From: Chloroflexota bacterium
Lineage (GTDB): Bacteria > Chloroflexota > Dehalococcoidia > Lucifugimonadales > JADFKI01
Assembly (NCBI GenBank): GCA_009840355.1
Contig: VXNZ01000050.1
Coordinates: 1-33,098 of the forward strand
DNA: 33,098 bases
Direction of reading: 5' to 3'
In this document: positions 15,851 through 23,807 of the stretch, piece after piece
How the letters are laid out: each line of letters begins with the position of its first letter
How positions within the stretch are numbered: position 1 is the first letter of the stretch
Notes under the pieces: generated by a model
Databases searched by the model: none
Seen by the model: only the letters and a program-made list of their open reading frames with translations
Told to the model about the DNA's origin: nothing
Position numbers and translations under genes: made by a program

Positions 15851-15891
15851 AATCCCCTTCTTGGCTAAATGCAGGAAGGGGATTTTGTTTT
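15851..15891 (+). terminator. Intrinsic terminator of the ACIII operon
   Basis: AATCCCCTTC (15851-15860) pairs perfectly with GAAGGGGATT (15875-15884) across a 14-base loop, followed by TTTTGTTTT. It begins 29 bases after the actE stop. Confidence 0.85.
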
Positions 15892-16021
15892 GCCACGCGA
15901 TAAGGGACTTTGGCGCGCGTCGTGCTACAATTAAGCACGGTGACATTGGTTGATTTGAACGATGACGAACCACAATAAACGACAGTAGCAGACAATAGCA
16001 ATAATGGCGGAGGAATATGCG

Positions 16022-17308
16022 ATGACTAGCCAGGCGCTTGAGACGGCATACACGATTGACACTTCTAGCATTAAGTTTGGCGTGGGCGTTACGCGCGAGG
16101 TCGGATATGAGATGCACCGGCTAGGCACGCGCCGCGTGATGGTCGTCACCGACCCGAGAATGGCAAGCAGCGAGGCGGTAGAGATTACGCTGAGATCACT
16201 GCGGAACGAGGGCATCGACGCCGTGCTATTCGACAGGGTTAGCGTCGAGCCTACGGATGTGTCATTCAAGGAGGCAATCACATTCGCCACGGAAGGCAAC
16301 TTCGACGGATATGTGGCGGTCGGCGGCGGGTCGAGCATCGATACGGCGAAGGCTGCGAATTTGTACGCCACCTGGCCTGCGGACTTTCTCGCATATGTGA
16401 ACGCGCCAATCGGCGAGGGCAGACCCGTGCCCGGACCGCTGAAGCCGCTGATTGCCATCCCCACGACGTCCGGCACTGGCAGCGAGACGACAGGCGTAGC
16501 GATTTTCGACTTTCTGAAGATGGAAGCGAAGACAGGCATCGCACACAGAGCGTTGCGCCCGGTGATGGGCATCGTTGATCCGCTGCACGCGCAGACGCTG
16601 CCGAGCGAGGTAGTCGCGTACAGCGGGTTCGACGTGCTCTGCCATGCCTTGGAGTCGTACACTGCCCTGCCTTTCAGCGAGCGGGACGCGCCGGAGAATC
16701 CTGGCCTTCGTCCGTCGTACCAAGGCTCGAACCCGATTAGCGATGTGTGGGCGACTCGCGCTGTCGAGATGGTGGCTGGCAGCATGGTGCGCGCATACGA
16801 CGACGCGGATGACATCGAGGCGCGCAGCCAGATGATGCTCGCGGCGACATTCGCGGGTGTCGGGTTCGGCAATGCCGGCTGCCACCTGCCGCACGGCATG
16901 TCGTATCCGGTGTCGGGCATGGTGCGCGAGTTCTGCCCGGATGGGTATCCGCAGGAGGCGCCGCTCGTGCCGCACGGCATGTCCGTGATACTTAACGCGC
17001 CCGCCGTATTCCGCTTCACCGCGCCGACGAACCCGGCGCGCCACCTGCACGCGGCGCGGCTGATGGGACAGGAAGTGCACGGAGCAAACCCGGAAGACGC
17101 CGGCGAACTTCTCGTGGACGCCATCGTAGGACTGATGCGGCGCGTGAATGTGCCGAACGGGTTGTCTGCGATAGGCTACTCGGAAGACGACCTCGACAAG
17201 CTGGTGGAAGGCACGCTGCCGCAGCACCGAGTTGTGAAGCTATCGCCGCGTCCCGCCGGCGCGGAAGAACTGCGGTCGTTGTTTAGAGACTCTATGAATC
17301 TCTGGTAG
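16022..17308 (+). CDS. Hydroxyacid-oxoacid transhydrogenase (ADHFE1-type iron alcohol dehydrogenase)
   Basis: A 428-residue group III iron-dependent alcohol dehydrogenase, very close in pattern to mitochondrial ADHFE1. ADHFE1 oxidises 4-hydroxybutyrate with 2-oxoglutarate as acceptor to give succinate semialdehyde and D-2-hydroxyglutarate. Shared text includes VEPTDVSFKEAI, VAVGGGSSIDTAKAANLYA, PTTSGTGSETTGVAIFD, SGFDVLCHALESYT, YQGSNPISDVWA and VPHGMSV. Metal ligands are D204, H208, H291 and H318. ATG 16022 is preceded by GGAGG at the right distance; the upstream ATG 16004 would include that site in the coding region. It stands alone after the ACIII terminator. Its product D-2-hydroxyglutarate could be re-oxidised by the enzyme at 20664. 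Confidence 0.9.
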   Translation: MTSQALETAYTIDTSSIKFGVGVTREVGYEMHRLGTRRVMVVTDPRMASSEAVEITLRSLRNEGIDAVLFDRVSVEPTDVSFKEAITFATEGNFDGYVAVGGGSSIDTAKAANLYATWPADFLAYVNAPIGEGRPVPGPLKPLIAIPTTSGTGSETTGVAIFDFLKMEAKTGIAHRALRPVMGIVDPLHAQTLPSEVVAYSGFDVLCHALESYTALPFSERDAPENPGLRPSYQGSNPISDVWATRAVEMVAGSMVRAYDDADDIEARSQMMLAATFAGVGFGNAGCHLPHGMSYPVSGMVREFCPDGYPQEAPLVPHGMSVILNAPAVFRFTAPTNPARHLHAARLMGQEVHGANPEDAGELLVDAIVGLMRRVNVPNGLSAIGYSEDDLDKLVEGTLPQHRVVKLSPRPAGAEELRSLFRDSMNLW

Positions 17309-17411
17309 ATTTGGCTCGTTAGTAGGTCGGAGCGTCGGTCGCCCCTACCATCGTTGCACCCCGCCCATTCGTCCGCAACATTAACATATCCCAACCAGCT
17401 AGGGGAAAAGG

Positions 17412-17440
17412 GACTGGACGCATAACAATTGCGTCCAGTC
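17412..17440. repeat. 11-bp perfect inverted repeat downstream of the transhydrogenase
   Basis: GACTGGACGCA (17412-17422) pairs with TGCGTCCAGTC (17430-17440) around a seven-base loop. It lies 104 bases after the stop and ten bases before the inverted-repeat element copy B. There is no T-tract. It may be a factor-assisted terminator or an operator. Confidence 0.6.
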
Positions 17441-17449
17441 TCCGACCTG

Positions 17450-17633
17450 AAGACGATTTCACAAGTGCAACTTATACCGGTCATTTGAAATTCATACCTA
17501 TCATTTCTCGCTTCGCTCGAAATCTAAAGTCGGCAACAGGTTTGCATGCAACGATCCCTGCTTTCGCAGGGACATGCTTCAGACTCCTCACTGCGTTCGG
17601 AATGACAACATCAGGGATTTGTGAAATCGTCTT
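17450..17633. mobile_element. MITE-like element, copy B, with perfect 15-bp terminal inverted repeats
   Basis: AAGACGATTTCACAA (17450-17464) is the exact reverse complement of TTGTGAAATCGTCTT (17619-17633). The interior matches copy A at 3751-3898 over AATCTAAAGTCGG, AACAGGTTTGCATGCAACGATC and CCTCACTGCGTTCGGAATGACAACA. It differs by a TCCCTGCTTTCGCAGGGA hairpin insertion, a divergent 5' part, and inversion of the ATTTC...GAAAT hairpin core. There is no reading frame, and it ends 17 bases before the promoter of the greA-like gene. Confidence 0.65.
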
Positions 17634-17650
17634 CTGGAGCTGTGAGTAAA

Positions 17651-17679
17651 TTGACATCGGATTTCAATGTGAATAAGAT
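17651..17679 (+). promoter_or_regulatory. Sigma-70-like promoter of the GreA-fusion gene
   Basis: TTGACA (17651-17656) and TAAGAT (17674-17679) are separated by the optimal 17 bases. Transcription would start near 17686, leaving a leader of about 35 bases to the GTG at 17721. The site is immediately downstream of element copy B. Confidence 0.7.
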
Positions 17680-17720
17680 AAAGGGTAGAATGTATGCGTC
17701 TTGCGTAAGGAGGGATAAGT

Positions 17721-18572
17721 GTGACTTCGGGAGCGGCGGAATCTACCACTATACAAGAAGCCTTGGACATGTATGTCCGGAGCCTCAAATCTGGCGGCAA
17801 GTCCAAGGGCAAGTCCAGCAAGAGTGACGAGCCAATCGACCACAAAGCCCTCTACCAGTTCGTGCAGTACTTCTCGCCCGAAACCCCTCTGCAGAAACTT
17901 TCTCCGTCGGACATTGGCTCATACGCAGAGCATGTCAATGGCGAGGGACACGACCCCGGCGCAACCAGCCAACTGCAGTCGGTCAAGAAGTTCCTCGAAT
18001 ATGCTAAGAAGAGCGAGGACATCACGGAAGAAAACCTGTCGCGCTATGTCCGAATTCGCAAGTCGCGAGCCAGACAAGGCGCTACGGTGGTTTCGAGCGA
18101 ATCGCAGCCTATCGAACTGACATCTGAAGGGCATGAGCAACTAGTCCAGCAGCGCACGAGGCTTATGGCGGAGAGCGCGACTCTCGTCGAGGAGATACGA
18201 AGAGCGCGAGCGGATGGCGATGTTACCGAGAACTCGCCACTTGACGCAGCACGCGAAGAGCAGGGCAGAGTCGAGGCGCGAATCCAAGAGATTACCGCCA
18301 CGCTGGAAAAGTCCGTCATCATTGACGAAGGGCAGGCGCGCGACAGCAAGGTCGTGAAAATCGGCGCTCGCGTGGAAGTGAAAGACCTGAACAGCGGCAG
18401 AGAGCCGAACACATACACGCTCGTGAACAAGACCGAGGCGAACCCCTTGGACAAGCGCATCTCCGACGATTCGCCGATGGGCAAGGCGCTGATGGGCAAG
18501 CGCGTCGGGCAGAAGTTGAAGGTCGAAACGCCTCGCGGCACACAGAATTACGAAGTCGTCAGTATTGCCTAG
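17721..18572 (+). CDS. greA: GreA transcription elongation factor with an N-terminal integrase-type SAM-like domain
   Basis: A 283-residue protein with two parts. Residues about 131-283 are a complete GreA: the antiparallel coiled coil carries the tip acids D167 and E170 in GDVTENSPLDAAREEQG, which stimulate RNA cleavage by backtracked RNA polymerase. The C-terminal FKBP-like domain includes SDDSPMGKALMGK. Residues about 10-115 resemble the helical core-binding (SAM-like) domain of tyrosine recombinases: IQEALDMYVRSL, then LYQFVQYF, LSPSDIGSYAEHV, LQSVKKFLEYA and ITEENLSRYVRIR. No recombinase catalytic domain is present. Ordinary GreA is about 158 residues. The GTG start has AAGGAGG at seven bases and a strong promoter. 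The first domain's function is unknown; it may bind DNA or polymerase. Confidence 0.85.
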   Translation: MTSGAAESTTIQEALDMYVRSLKSGGKSKGKSSKSDEPIDHKALYQFVQYFSPETPLQKLSPSDIGSYAEHVNGEGHDPGATSQLQSVKKFLEYAKKSEDITEENLSRYVRIRKSRARQGATVVSSESQPIELTSEGHEQLVQQRTRLMAESATLVEEIRRARADGDVTENSPLDAAREEQGRVEARIQEITATLEKSVIIDEGQARDSKVVKIGARVEVKDLNSGREPNTYTLVNKTEANPLDKRISDDSPMGKALMGKRVGQKLKVETPRGTQNYEVVSIA

Positions 18573-18589
18573 CCTCATACAGCCTTGCT

Positions 18590-18809
18590 TTGGTACTACT
18601 CCCAATAACCAATCGCTGTCTTCAGCCTTGACTAGCGAATCTGTGCCATTCACAATGCTGACTATAAGGCTGTCCTTCGGATAGATAATCCAGTATTTCC
18701 AATGCGGGGTAATGGCTCGTCTTGTAATGTCGTTGCCGTCAAGGGCGAAAGCGCTAGTTTTCGATAGTGCCTGACTGCTAATTACCCGCCCTGTTTCGAA
18801 ACGGTCTAG
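18590..18809 (-). pseudogene. Possible gene remnant between greA and the exchanger (first fragment)
   Basis: On the minus strand an open stretch after a TAA just upstream of 18809 reads like protein: FETGRVISSQALSK, then AITPHWKYWIIYPKDSL, then EDSDWLLGVVPKQG. It has no good start codon or ribosome binding site and runs on antisense into the greA 3' end. I recognise no family. It may be a decayed or truncated gene piece, or chance. Confidence 0.2.
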
Positions 18810-18833
18810 TTAAGACGATCGCGTTTTATTCGT

Positions 18834-19029
18834 CTATTCTTGCCAGCGTATGGCAAATACTGCCTCAGAATGAATTTGCCCGGCGCTTTGCGCATCATTA
18901 GCTCCCCGTTTAGCCTCCACATCATCGTACCCTTCGATGTTTCCCATCCACACGATGCGGAAGGGCTTTCCGGAAAGATATTTGCCCCATTTGGAGTAGC
19001 CTTCCTTGACTACTACTGCGTCTAACGGC
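18834..19029 (-). pseudogene. Possible gene remnant overlapping the exchanger start (second fragment)
   Basis: The minus-strand frame ending at TAG 18834-18836 has a plausible C-terminal protein text, KWGKYLSGKPFRIVWMGN and QIHSEAVFAIRWQE. Upstream (above about 19030) the same frame only mirrors the exchanger gene and is not believable. This pattern suggests the 3' end of a lost gene joined to the exchanger by recombination. A TTG near 19029 could also start a 65-residue protein. The remaining bases of 18573-19005 hold nothing else I can support. Confidence 0.25.
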
Positions 19030-20355
19030 AAACTTTGGGCTTCCGTCGTACTGCTCGTTGGCGCGGGCATTCCCGGCGTGACAATCAGGCTGGCGGGGAT
19101 TACCATCGACCCCGCTCTGGAAGTTCTGATTTTCGGCGTCGGCATAGTAGGCGGCGCGTTCCTGCTGTCTTGGGCGGCAGAAGTCGCGCAGATGGACATA
19201 TCCGCATCACTGGCAATCGCGGTGCTCGCGTTCATCGCCGTGCTGCCGGAGTACATGATCGAAGCGACGCTCGCATGGAACGCGGGCGAATCGTACAGCC
19301 AACTAGGTGTCGCCGGCAGCAGCGGGGTGACCAAAGAAATGTCTCTCGTCGCGGCGAATGTAACCGGGTCGAACCGCCTGCTCGTCGGTCTCGGCTGGTC
19401 TGCGGTGATAATCCTCTTCTGGCTGCGGCGGCGCAAGGGATTCGACATGCGCGGCTTGCTCACGCTGGAAATGCCGATGCTGCTGGTCGCCACGCTTCTC
19501 ACCTTAATCGTCGCGTTCACCAAGTCCATACCGATATGGCTTGCCGTCGTGTGCATTGGCGCGTACATATTCTACCTATGGCGCAGTTCCACGCAGGAAG
19601 CCAAAGAACCAGAGCTGATTGGCGCAGGCGCGATGATAGCCGGCTTCCGCCCGCTATACAGGCGGATGTGGGTCTTGGCGTTGTTCATATACAGCGCGGC
19701 GGTCATCGTGATCGCGGCAGAGCCGTTCGTGGTCGGCTTGCAGGCGACCGGCGAGCAACTGGGCGTTAGCGAGTTCCTGCTGATACAATGGATTGCCCCG
19801 TTGGCATCGGAATCGCCGGAGATAATCGTGGCGGTGCTGTTCGCCCTGCGCGCCAACCCGGACGGCGGTCTGACGACGATCATATCGTCGCAGGTGAACC
19901 AGCTGACGCTGCTTGTCGGCAGCATCGTGGTGGTGTTCAGCATATCGGCGGGGGTGCCGCTCACCTTCCCGCTCGACTACTTCGAGCCTAGCAACTTCTT
20001 CGTGCGGCTTGCCAGTCCGTTCGGATTACAGGCAAGCGAGTTCCTGCTCACGGCGGCGATGGCGGCGTTCGCGATGCTGCTAGCGTCCACGCGCATCGTC
20101 AAACTGTGGCATGGGCTTACGCTGTTCGCGATATTCGTCGCGTATCTGGTGGCGCTATGGGCGCTGAATTTCTTCGGCGGCATAGACACGGAGAACGTGC
20201 CGCTGCGAATGTGGTCATCGGTCATAGTCTTCACGCTTGCCGCGCTGCTCGTGGCGCTGAACTGGCGGCGCGTGGTGTATATCTTCAAGGGCGTCCCGCA
20301 CCCAGCGACGACCGGCATAGCGGCGAATGCTAAAATGCCGTCGCTTGGAAATTAG
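19006..20355 (+). CDS. Sodium/calcium exchanger (CaCA) family membrane protein
   Basis: A 449-residue membrane protein with about ten to eleven helices. Two alpha-repeat-like regions carry the ion-binding acids: the first around residues 78-125 (IAVLPEYMIEATLAW and VAANVTGSNRLLVGLG), the second around 260-305 (WIAPLASESPEIIVAVLF and ISSQVNQLTLLVGS). Family members exchange Ca2+ or other cations for Na+ or H+. The only start upstream of the first helix is TTG 19006, because a TAG closes the frame at 18997. No good ribosome binding site precedes it, so the N-terminus may be altered or the true start may lie later (GTG 19078). Codon use in the body is normal. Confidence 0.82.
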   Translation: MTTTASNGKLWASVVLLVGAGIPGVTIRLAGITIDPALEVLIFGVGIVGGAFLLSWAAEVAQMDISASLAIAVLAFIAVLPEYMIEATLAWNAGESYSQLGVAGSSGVTKEMSLVAANVTGSNRLLVGLGWSAVIILFWLRRRKGFDMRGLLTLEMPMLLVATLLTLIVAFTKSIPIWLAVVCIGAYIFYLWRSSTQEAKEPELIGAGAMIAGFRPLYRRMWVLALFIYSAAVIVIAAEPFVVGLQATGEQLGVSEFLLIQWIAPLASESPEIIVAVLFALRANPDGGLTTIISSQVNQLTLLVGSIVVVFSISAGVPLTFPLDYFEPSNFFVRLASPFGLQASEFLLTAAMAAFAMLLASTRIVKLWHGLTLFAIFVAYLVALWALNFFGGIDTENVPLRMWSSVIVFTLAALLVALNWRRVVYIFKGVPHPATTGIAANAKMPSLGN

Positions 20356-20412
20356 ATTCCTACTGCCTGCCGCGCCCCTTACTCCTCTACCGTGCCACTT
20401 CCTCGGCACACA

Positions 20413-20439
20413 AGATTCCTCGCTTCGCTCGGAGTGACA
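20413..20439. repeat. Single arm of the dispersed palindromic repeat
   Basis: AGATTCCTCGCTTCGCTCGG followed by AGTGACA has the same shape as the terminal arms of the repeat cores at 3787-3873 and 23684-23771. It lies 58 bases after the exchanger stop. Confidence 0.55.
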
Positions 20440-20484
20440 GGTAGGGTTGGGCTCCATCTCCGCTACTCTGCTCCCTTACCCCTT

Positions 20485-20526
20485 GATGGGGGAAGGTTAG
20501 GGATGGGGGAAGGTTAGGATGGGGGG
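20485..20526. repeat. G-rich short tandem repeat, about 2.5 units of 17 bp
   Basis: GATGGGGGAAGGTTAGG (20485-20501) is followed by GATGGGGGAAGGTTAG (20502-20517) and GATGGGGGG. An upstream CCTTACCCC can fold back on the first G-run. The rest of 20356-20663 holds no gene that I can support. Confidence 0.7.
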
Positions 20527-20663
20527 TGAATTGGTGCATACCGATTTATACTCTACTTTGATGACAGGCACGTTTTCTTTGAATATGGCTGGCAAAAGCG
20601 TTATGCTGTGGGTAGGCATTTATTGCCTGAGATATTATGACTGGCTCTTGGGGTGTTATCAGA

Positions 20664-23561
20664 ATGGCAACGCGGGCAATCGAAGCGGACACAAGGGAAT
20701 TGGTGGAGGAGCTGCAGCGCAATGTAACGGGCGAAGTGCGCTTTGATGAGATGACTCGCATGCTGTATAGCACGGACGCGAGCATCTACCAAATAGAGCC
20801 TGTTGGCGTCGTGCTGCCTTGGAATACAGACGATGTTATCGCTGTGCTGGAGACCGCAAATCGCCACAATGTGCCGGTGCTTCCGCGCGGCGCAGGCACG
20901 AGCCTCGCCGGACAGACGGTTGCGAACGCCATCGTGATGGACTTCTCGCGGCACATGCGCGATGTGGTGGAATTGAACGCCGAAGAAGGCTGGGTGCGAG
21001 CTCAGCCGGGCATTATCCTCGACGAGCTGAATCACAAGATTGCGTCCAGCGGCCTGTTCTTCACGCCGGACCCGAGCACCAGCAGCCGCGGCAATGTTGG
21101 CGGCGCGCTCGGCAACAACTCCTGCGGCGCACACTCCATTATGTATGGCAAGACGGTTGACAATGTGGAATCGATGGATGTCGTGCTTGCCAACGGCGAC
21201 CCGGCGCACTTCGGACCGCTGGACGGCGCACAGCTGGAAGCTCGGATGCGCGGTGAGAACCTGGAAGGCGACATATATCGCAATCTGTTCGCACTCGGCG
21301 AAGCGCACCGTAACGAAGTTCTCGAGCGATACCCGAAAATCCTGCGGCGCGTGTCCGGCTACAACCTCGACGAGTTCGTGGGCGGCAGCGACTTCAACAT
21401 GGCGCGCTTTGTCGTTGGTTCGGAAGGCACGCTGGTAACCATTACCGAGGCGAAACTGAAACTCTGGGAGCGCCCCAAGATAACCGGGCTGTCCGTCTTA
21501 CACTTCGACGACCTAGTCCAATCCATGGAAGCCACCGTCGCCACGCTGGATTTGGAACCGGCCGCTGTGGAAATGATCGGCACCATGATTATCAGGCAGG
21601 CGCAGAGCAGCCTCGCGTACTCGCGCATCACCGACTTTATCGAAGGCGAGCCTGAGGCGCTGCTGGTCGTGGAATTCACTGCGGAATCCGACACTGAACT
21701 TATTTCGAAGTTGGAACAGCTCGAAGCGCGAATGCGGCGCGAAGGGCTTGCCTACGCTATGCCGCGCCTCATCAAGCCGTCCGACCAGGCGAAGGTCTGG
21801 GATGTGCGAAAAGCCGGACTGGGTCTGATGATGAACGTGCCCGGCGACGCCAAGCCGCTGCCGTTTGTGGAAGACACCGCAGTGTCGCCCGAGAAGCTGC
21901 CTCAATTCGTCAAGCGGTTCGACGAGATCGTTCAATGTCACGGCACGGAGGCGGGCTACTACGGGCACGCGAGCGTGGGCTGCCTGCATATCCGCCCGCT
22001 CATCAACCTGAAAGATGACGCCGAAGTCAAAAAGATGGTGTCCATTTCGGACGAGATAAGCGATCTAGTGTTGGAGTTCGGCGGATCGCTGAGCGGCGAG
22101 CATGGCGACGGTCTGGTTCGCAGCCCGTACACCGAGAAAATGTTCGGCAGCGAGATATACGACGCATTCCGCAATGTCAAGCGCACTTTCGATCCGAAGG
22201 GCATTATGAACCCGGGCAAGATTGTGGACGCGCCGCCGATGACGGACAGCCTGCGAATTGGCCCGCAGTATCAGCCGTTGCAGATAGACACCGGCTTCGC
22301 GTACAAGGAAGAGGGCAGTTTTGCGCACGCAATCGAAATGTGCAACGGGCAGGGTCAGTGCCGCAAGGTGCTAGGCGGGACGATGTGCCCATCGTACATG
22401 GTAACGCGCGACGAAGAGCATTCGACGCGCGGGCGTGCCAATGCGCTGCGCAGTGCTATGTCCGGCGCGCTGCCGCACGAAGCGCTGACGAGCAAGCGCA
22501 TGATGCAGGTAATGGACCTGTGCTTGGAGTGCAAGGGCTGCAAGGCGGAATGCCCGTCCAATGTGGACATGGCGAAGCTCAAGTACGAATTCTTGGACAA
22601 ATACAAGAAAGCTAACGGCTACTCGCTGCGCGATAGGATGATGGGCAACGTGGCGTTCTTCAACAAGATGGCGTCGCCGTTCGCGCCATTGGCGAACCTG
22701 CCGCTGAAGTCCGCAATCGGCAAGGAACTGCTAGATCGATACGCGGGCATCGATAAGCGGCGTGATTTGCCAATGCTGGCAAACCAGACATTCCTGCAAT
22801 GGTTCAGGGCGTCCGGCGGATCGCCGGCGTCTGATGCGGTGCATGGCACGGTCGTGCTGTTCCCCGACACATTCACGAACTACAATCATCCTGAACTCGG
22901 CATCGCAGCCGTGAAGGTCCTGCGACACTTGGGATTCCGCGTAGCGCTGCCGGAGGTGGGATGCTGCGGTCGCCCGATGCTGTCGAAGGGCTTTATGGAC
23001 AAGGCGAAGGCGAGCGCGCGGGCGAATGTGGACAGCGTGTATCCGCTAATCGAGCAAGGCGCTAAGCTGGTGGGATTGGAGCCGAGTTGCATCCTGAGCT
23101 TCAGAGACGAGTACGAAGACTTGCTCGGCGGCGAACCGAAGGCGAAGGCGATAGCGGAGAACACGATGCTCATCGAAGAGTTCCTGCTATACGCGCAGGA
23201 ACGGCACGGCGCGGAGATAGAGTTCACGCAGCCGCCGGGAACGGTGCTGTTCCACGGGCATTGCCATCAGAAGGCATTGGTCGGCACGCGCCCAGCGATG
23301 CAGGTGCTAAACTCGATTCAGGGCTGCGAGGCGCGAGAGATACAGAGCGGCTGTTGCGGAATGGCGGGGTCGTTCGGTATGGAGAAGGAGCATTACGACA
23401 TCTCCATGAGCATCGGAGAGATGGCGTTGTTCCCGGCGGTTCGCGCGCAGGAAGGCGAATTCGAACTGGTGATGGAAGGCGTATCCTGCCGTCAGCAGGT
23501 AGAAAGCGGAACAGGCAAGAAGGCAAAGCATCTGGTGGAGCTGCTGGCAGACGCGATTTAG
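20664..23561 (+). CDS. YdiJ-like FAD-linked oxidase with C-terminal Fe-S/CCG domains (D-2-hydroxyacid dehydrogenase)
   Basis: A 965-residue fusion of a GlcD-type FAD-binding oxidase and a GlcF-type Fe-S protein. The FAD loop is PRGAGTSLAGQT (about 74-85), followed by GNVGGALGNNSCGAHS. The oxidase C-terminal part ends SLSGEHGDGLVRSPY and GIMNPGKI. Cluster ligands are C560, C566 and C575 (CNGQGQC then MCP) and C620, C623, C626 and C630 (CLECKGCKAECP). Two CCG motifs follow (GCCGRPML and SGCCGMAGSFG). The length and order match E. coli YdiJ, a D-2-hydroxyglutarate dehydrogenase; D-lactate or glycolate are other possible substrates. ATG 20637 is also in frame, but ATG 20664 better fits family N-termini. 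It likely donates to quinone. Confidence 0.85.
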   Translation: MATRAIEADTRELVEELQRNVTGEVRFDEMTRMLYSTDASIYQIEPVGVVLPWNTDDVIAVLETANRHNVPVLPRGAGTSLAGQTVANAIVMDFSRHMRDVVELNAEEGWVRAQPGIILDELNHKIASSGLFFTPDPSTSSRGNVGGALGNNSCGAHSIMYGKTVDNVESMDVVLANGDPAHFGPLDGAQLEARMRGENLEGDIYRNLFALGEAHRNEVLERYPKILRRVSGYNLDEFVGGSDFNMARFVVGSEGTLVTITEAKLKLWERPKITGLSVLHFDDLVQSMEATVATLDLEPAAVEMIGTMIIRQAQSSLAYSRITDFIEGEPEALLVVEFTAESDTELISKLEQLEARMRREGLAYAMPRLIKPSDQAKVWDVRKAGLGLMMNVPGDAKPLPFVEDTAVSPEKLPQFVKRFDEIVQCHGTEAGYYGHASVGCLHIRPLINLKDDAEVKKMVSISDEISDLVLEFGGSLSGEHGDGLVRSPYTEKMFGSEIYDAFRNVKRTFDPKGIMNPGKIVDAPPMTDSLRIGPQYQPLQIDTGFAYKEEGSFAHAIEMCNGQGQCRKVLGGTMCPSYMVTRDEEHSTRGRANALRSAMSGALPHEALTSKRMMQVMDLCLECKGCKAECPSNVDMAKLKYEFLDKYKKANGYSLRDRMMGNVAFFNKMASPFAPLANLPLKSAIGKELLDRYAGIDKRRDLPMLANQTFLQWFRASGGSPASDAVHGTVVLFPDTFTNYNHPELGIAAVKVLRHLGFRVALPEVGCCGRPMLSKGFMDKAKASARANVDSVYPLIEQGAKLVGLEPSCILSFRDEYEDLLGGEPKAKAIAENTMLIEEFLLYAQERHGAEIEFTQPPGTVLFHGHCHQKALVGTRPAMQVLNSIQGCEAREIQSGCCGMAGSFGMEKEHYDISMSIGEMALFPAVRAQEGEFELVMEGVSCRQQVESGTGKKAKHLVELLADAI

Positions 23562-23683
23562 GGGCGGTTAAGGATGCATATTCCCGTGCGTTCCGGTGAT
23601 TGCCAGGGTGTGCGGAAAGCCTGATAGTGCGACGTCGATAGGCTGGCTAGGTTCTTTGGACATTTGCCCAGATATGCTTATAA

Positions 23684-23771
23684 TGTCATTCCGAACGCAG
23701 TGAGGAATCTGAAGTCGTTGCATGTAAGCCCATTTTCGACTTTAGATTTCTCGCTTTCGCTCGAAATGACA
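23684..23771. repeat. Dispersed repeat core, inverted copy without the outer terminal repeats
   Basis: Read on the minus strand this 88-bp stretch matches the interior of element copy A (3787-3873): TGTCATTTCGAGCGAAAGCG, AATCTAAAGTCG, CATGCAACGA and CAGATTCCTCACTGCG, ending GAATGACA. Its two ends are imperfect inverted repeats of each other. The outer AGACGATTTC ends are absent. It lies between two convergent genes. Confidence 0.7.
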
Positions 23772-23807
23772 AGGATATTAGAACCATCGCCGAAATGTCC
23801 ACAGAGC

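Noticed and set aside
15931-17124. A 397-residue minus-strand frame
   Set aside because: It is antisense to the hydroxyacid-oxoacid transhydrogenase, whose motifs are unmistakable.
17721-18110. A separate phage integrase gene or remnant
   Set aside because: The SAM-like domain is in frame with GreA, with one start, no internal stop and no recombinase catalytic residues, so a fusion is simpler.
18834-19568. A 244-residue minus-strand frame
   Set aside because: Above about 19030 it mirrors a well-supported membrane protein on the plus strand and has the Ser/Thr/Arg-rich look of antisense translation. Only its last 65 residues are retained, as a possible remnant.
20485-20526. G-quadruplex or CRISPR-like array
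   Set aside because: Only 2.5 imperfect units with no spacers; fewer than four clean G-runs of suitable spacing.
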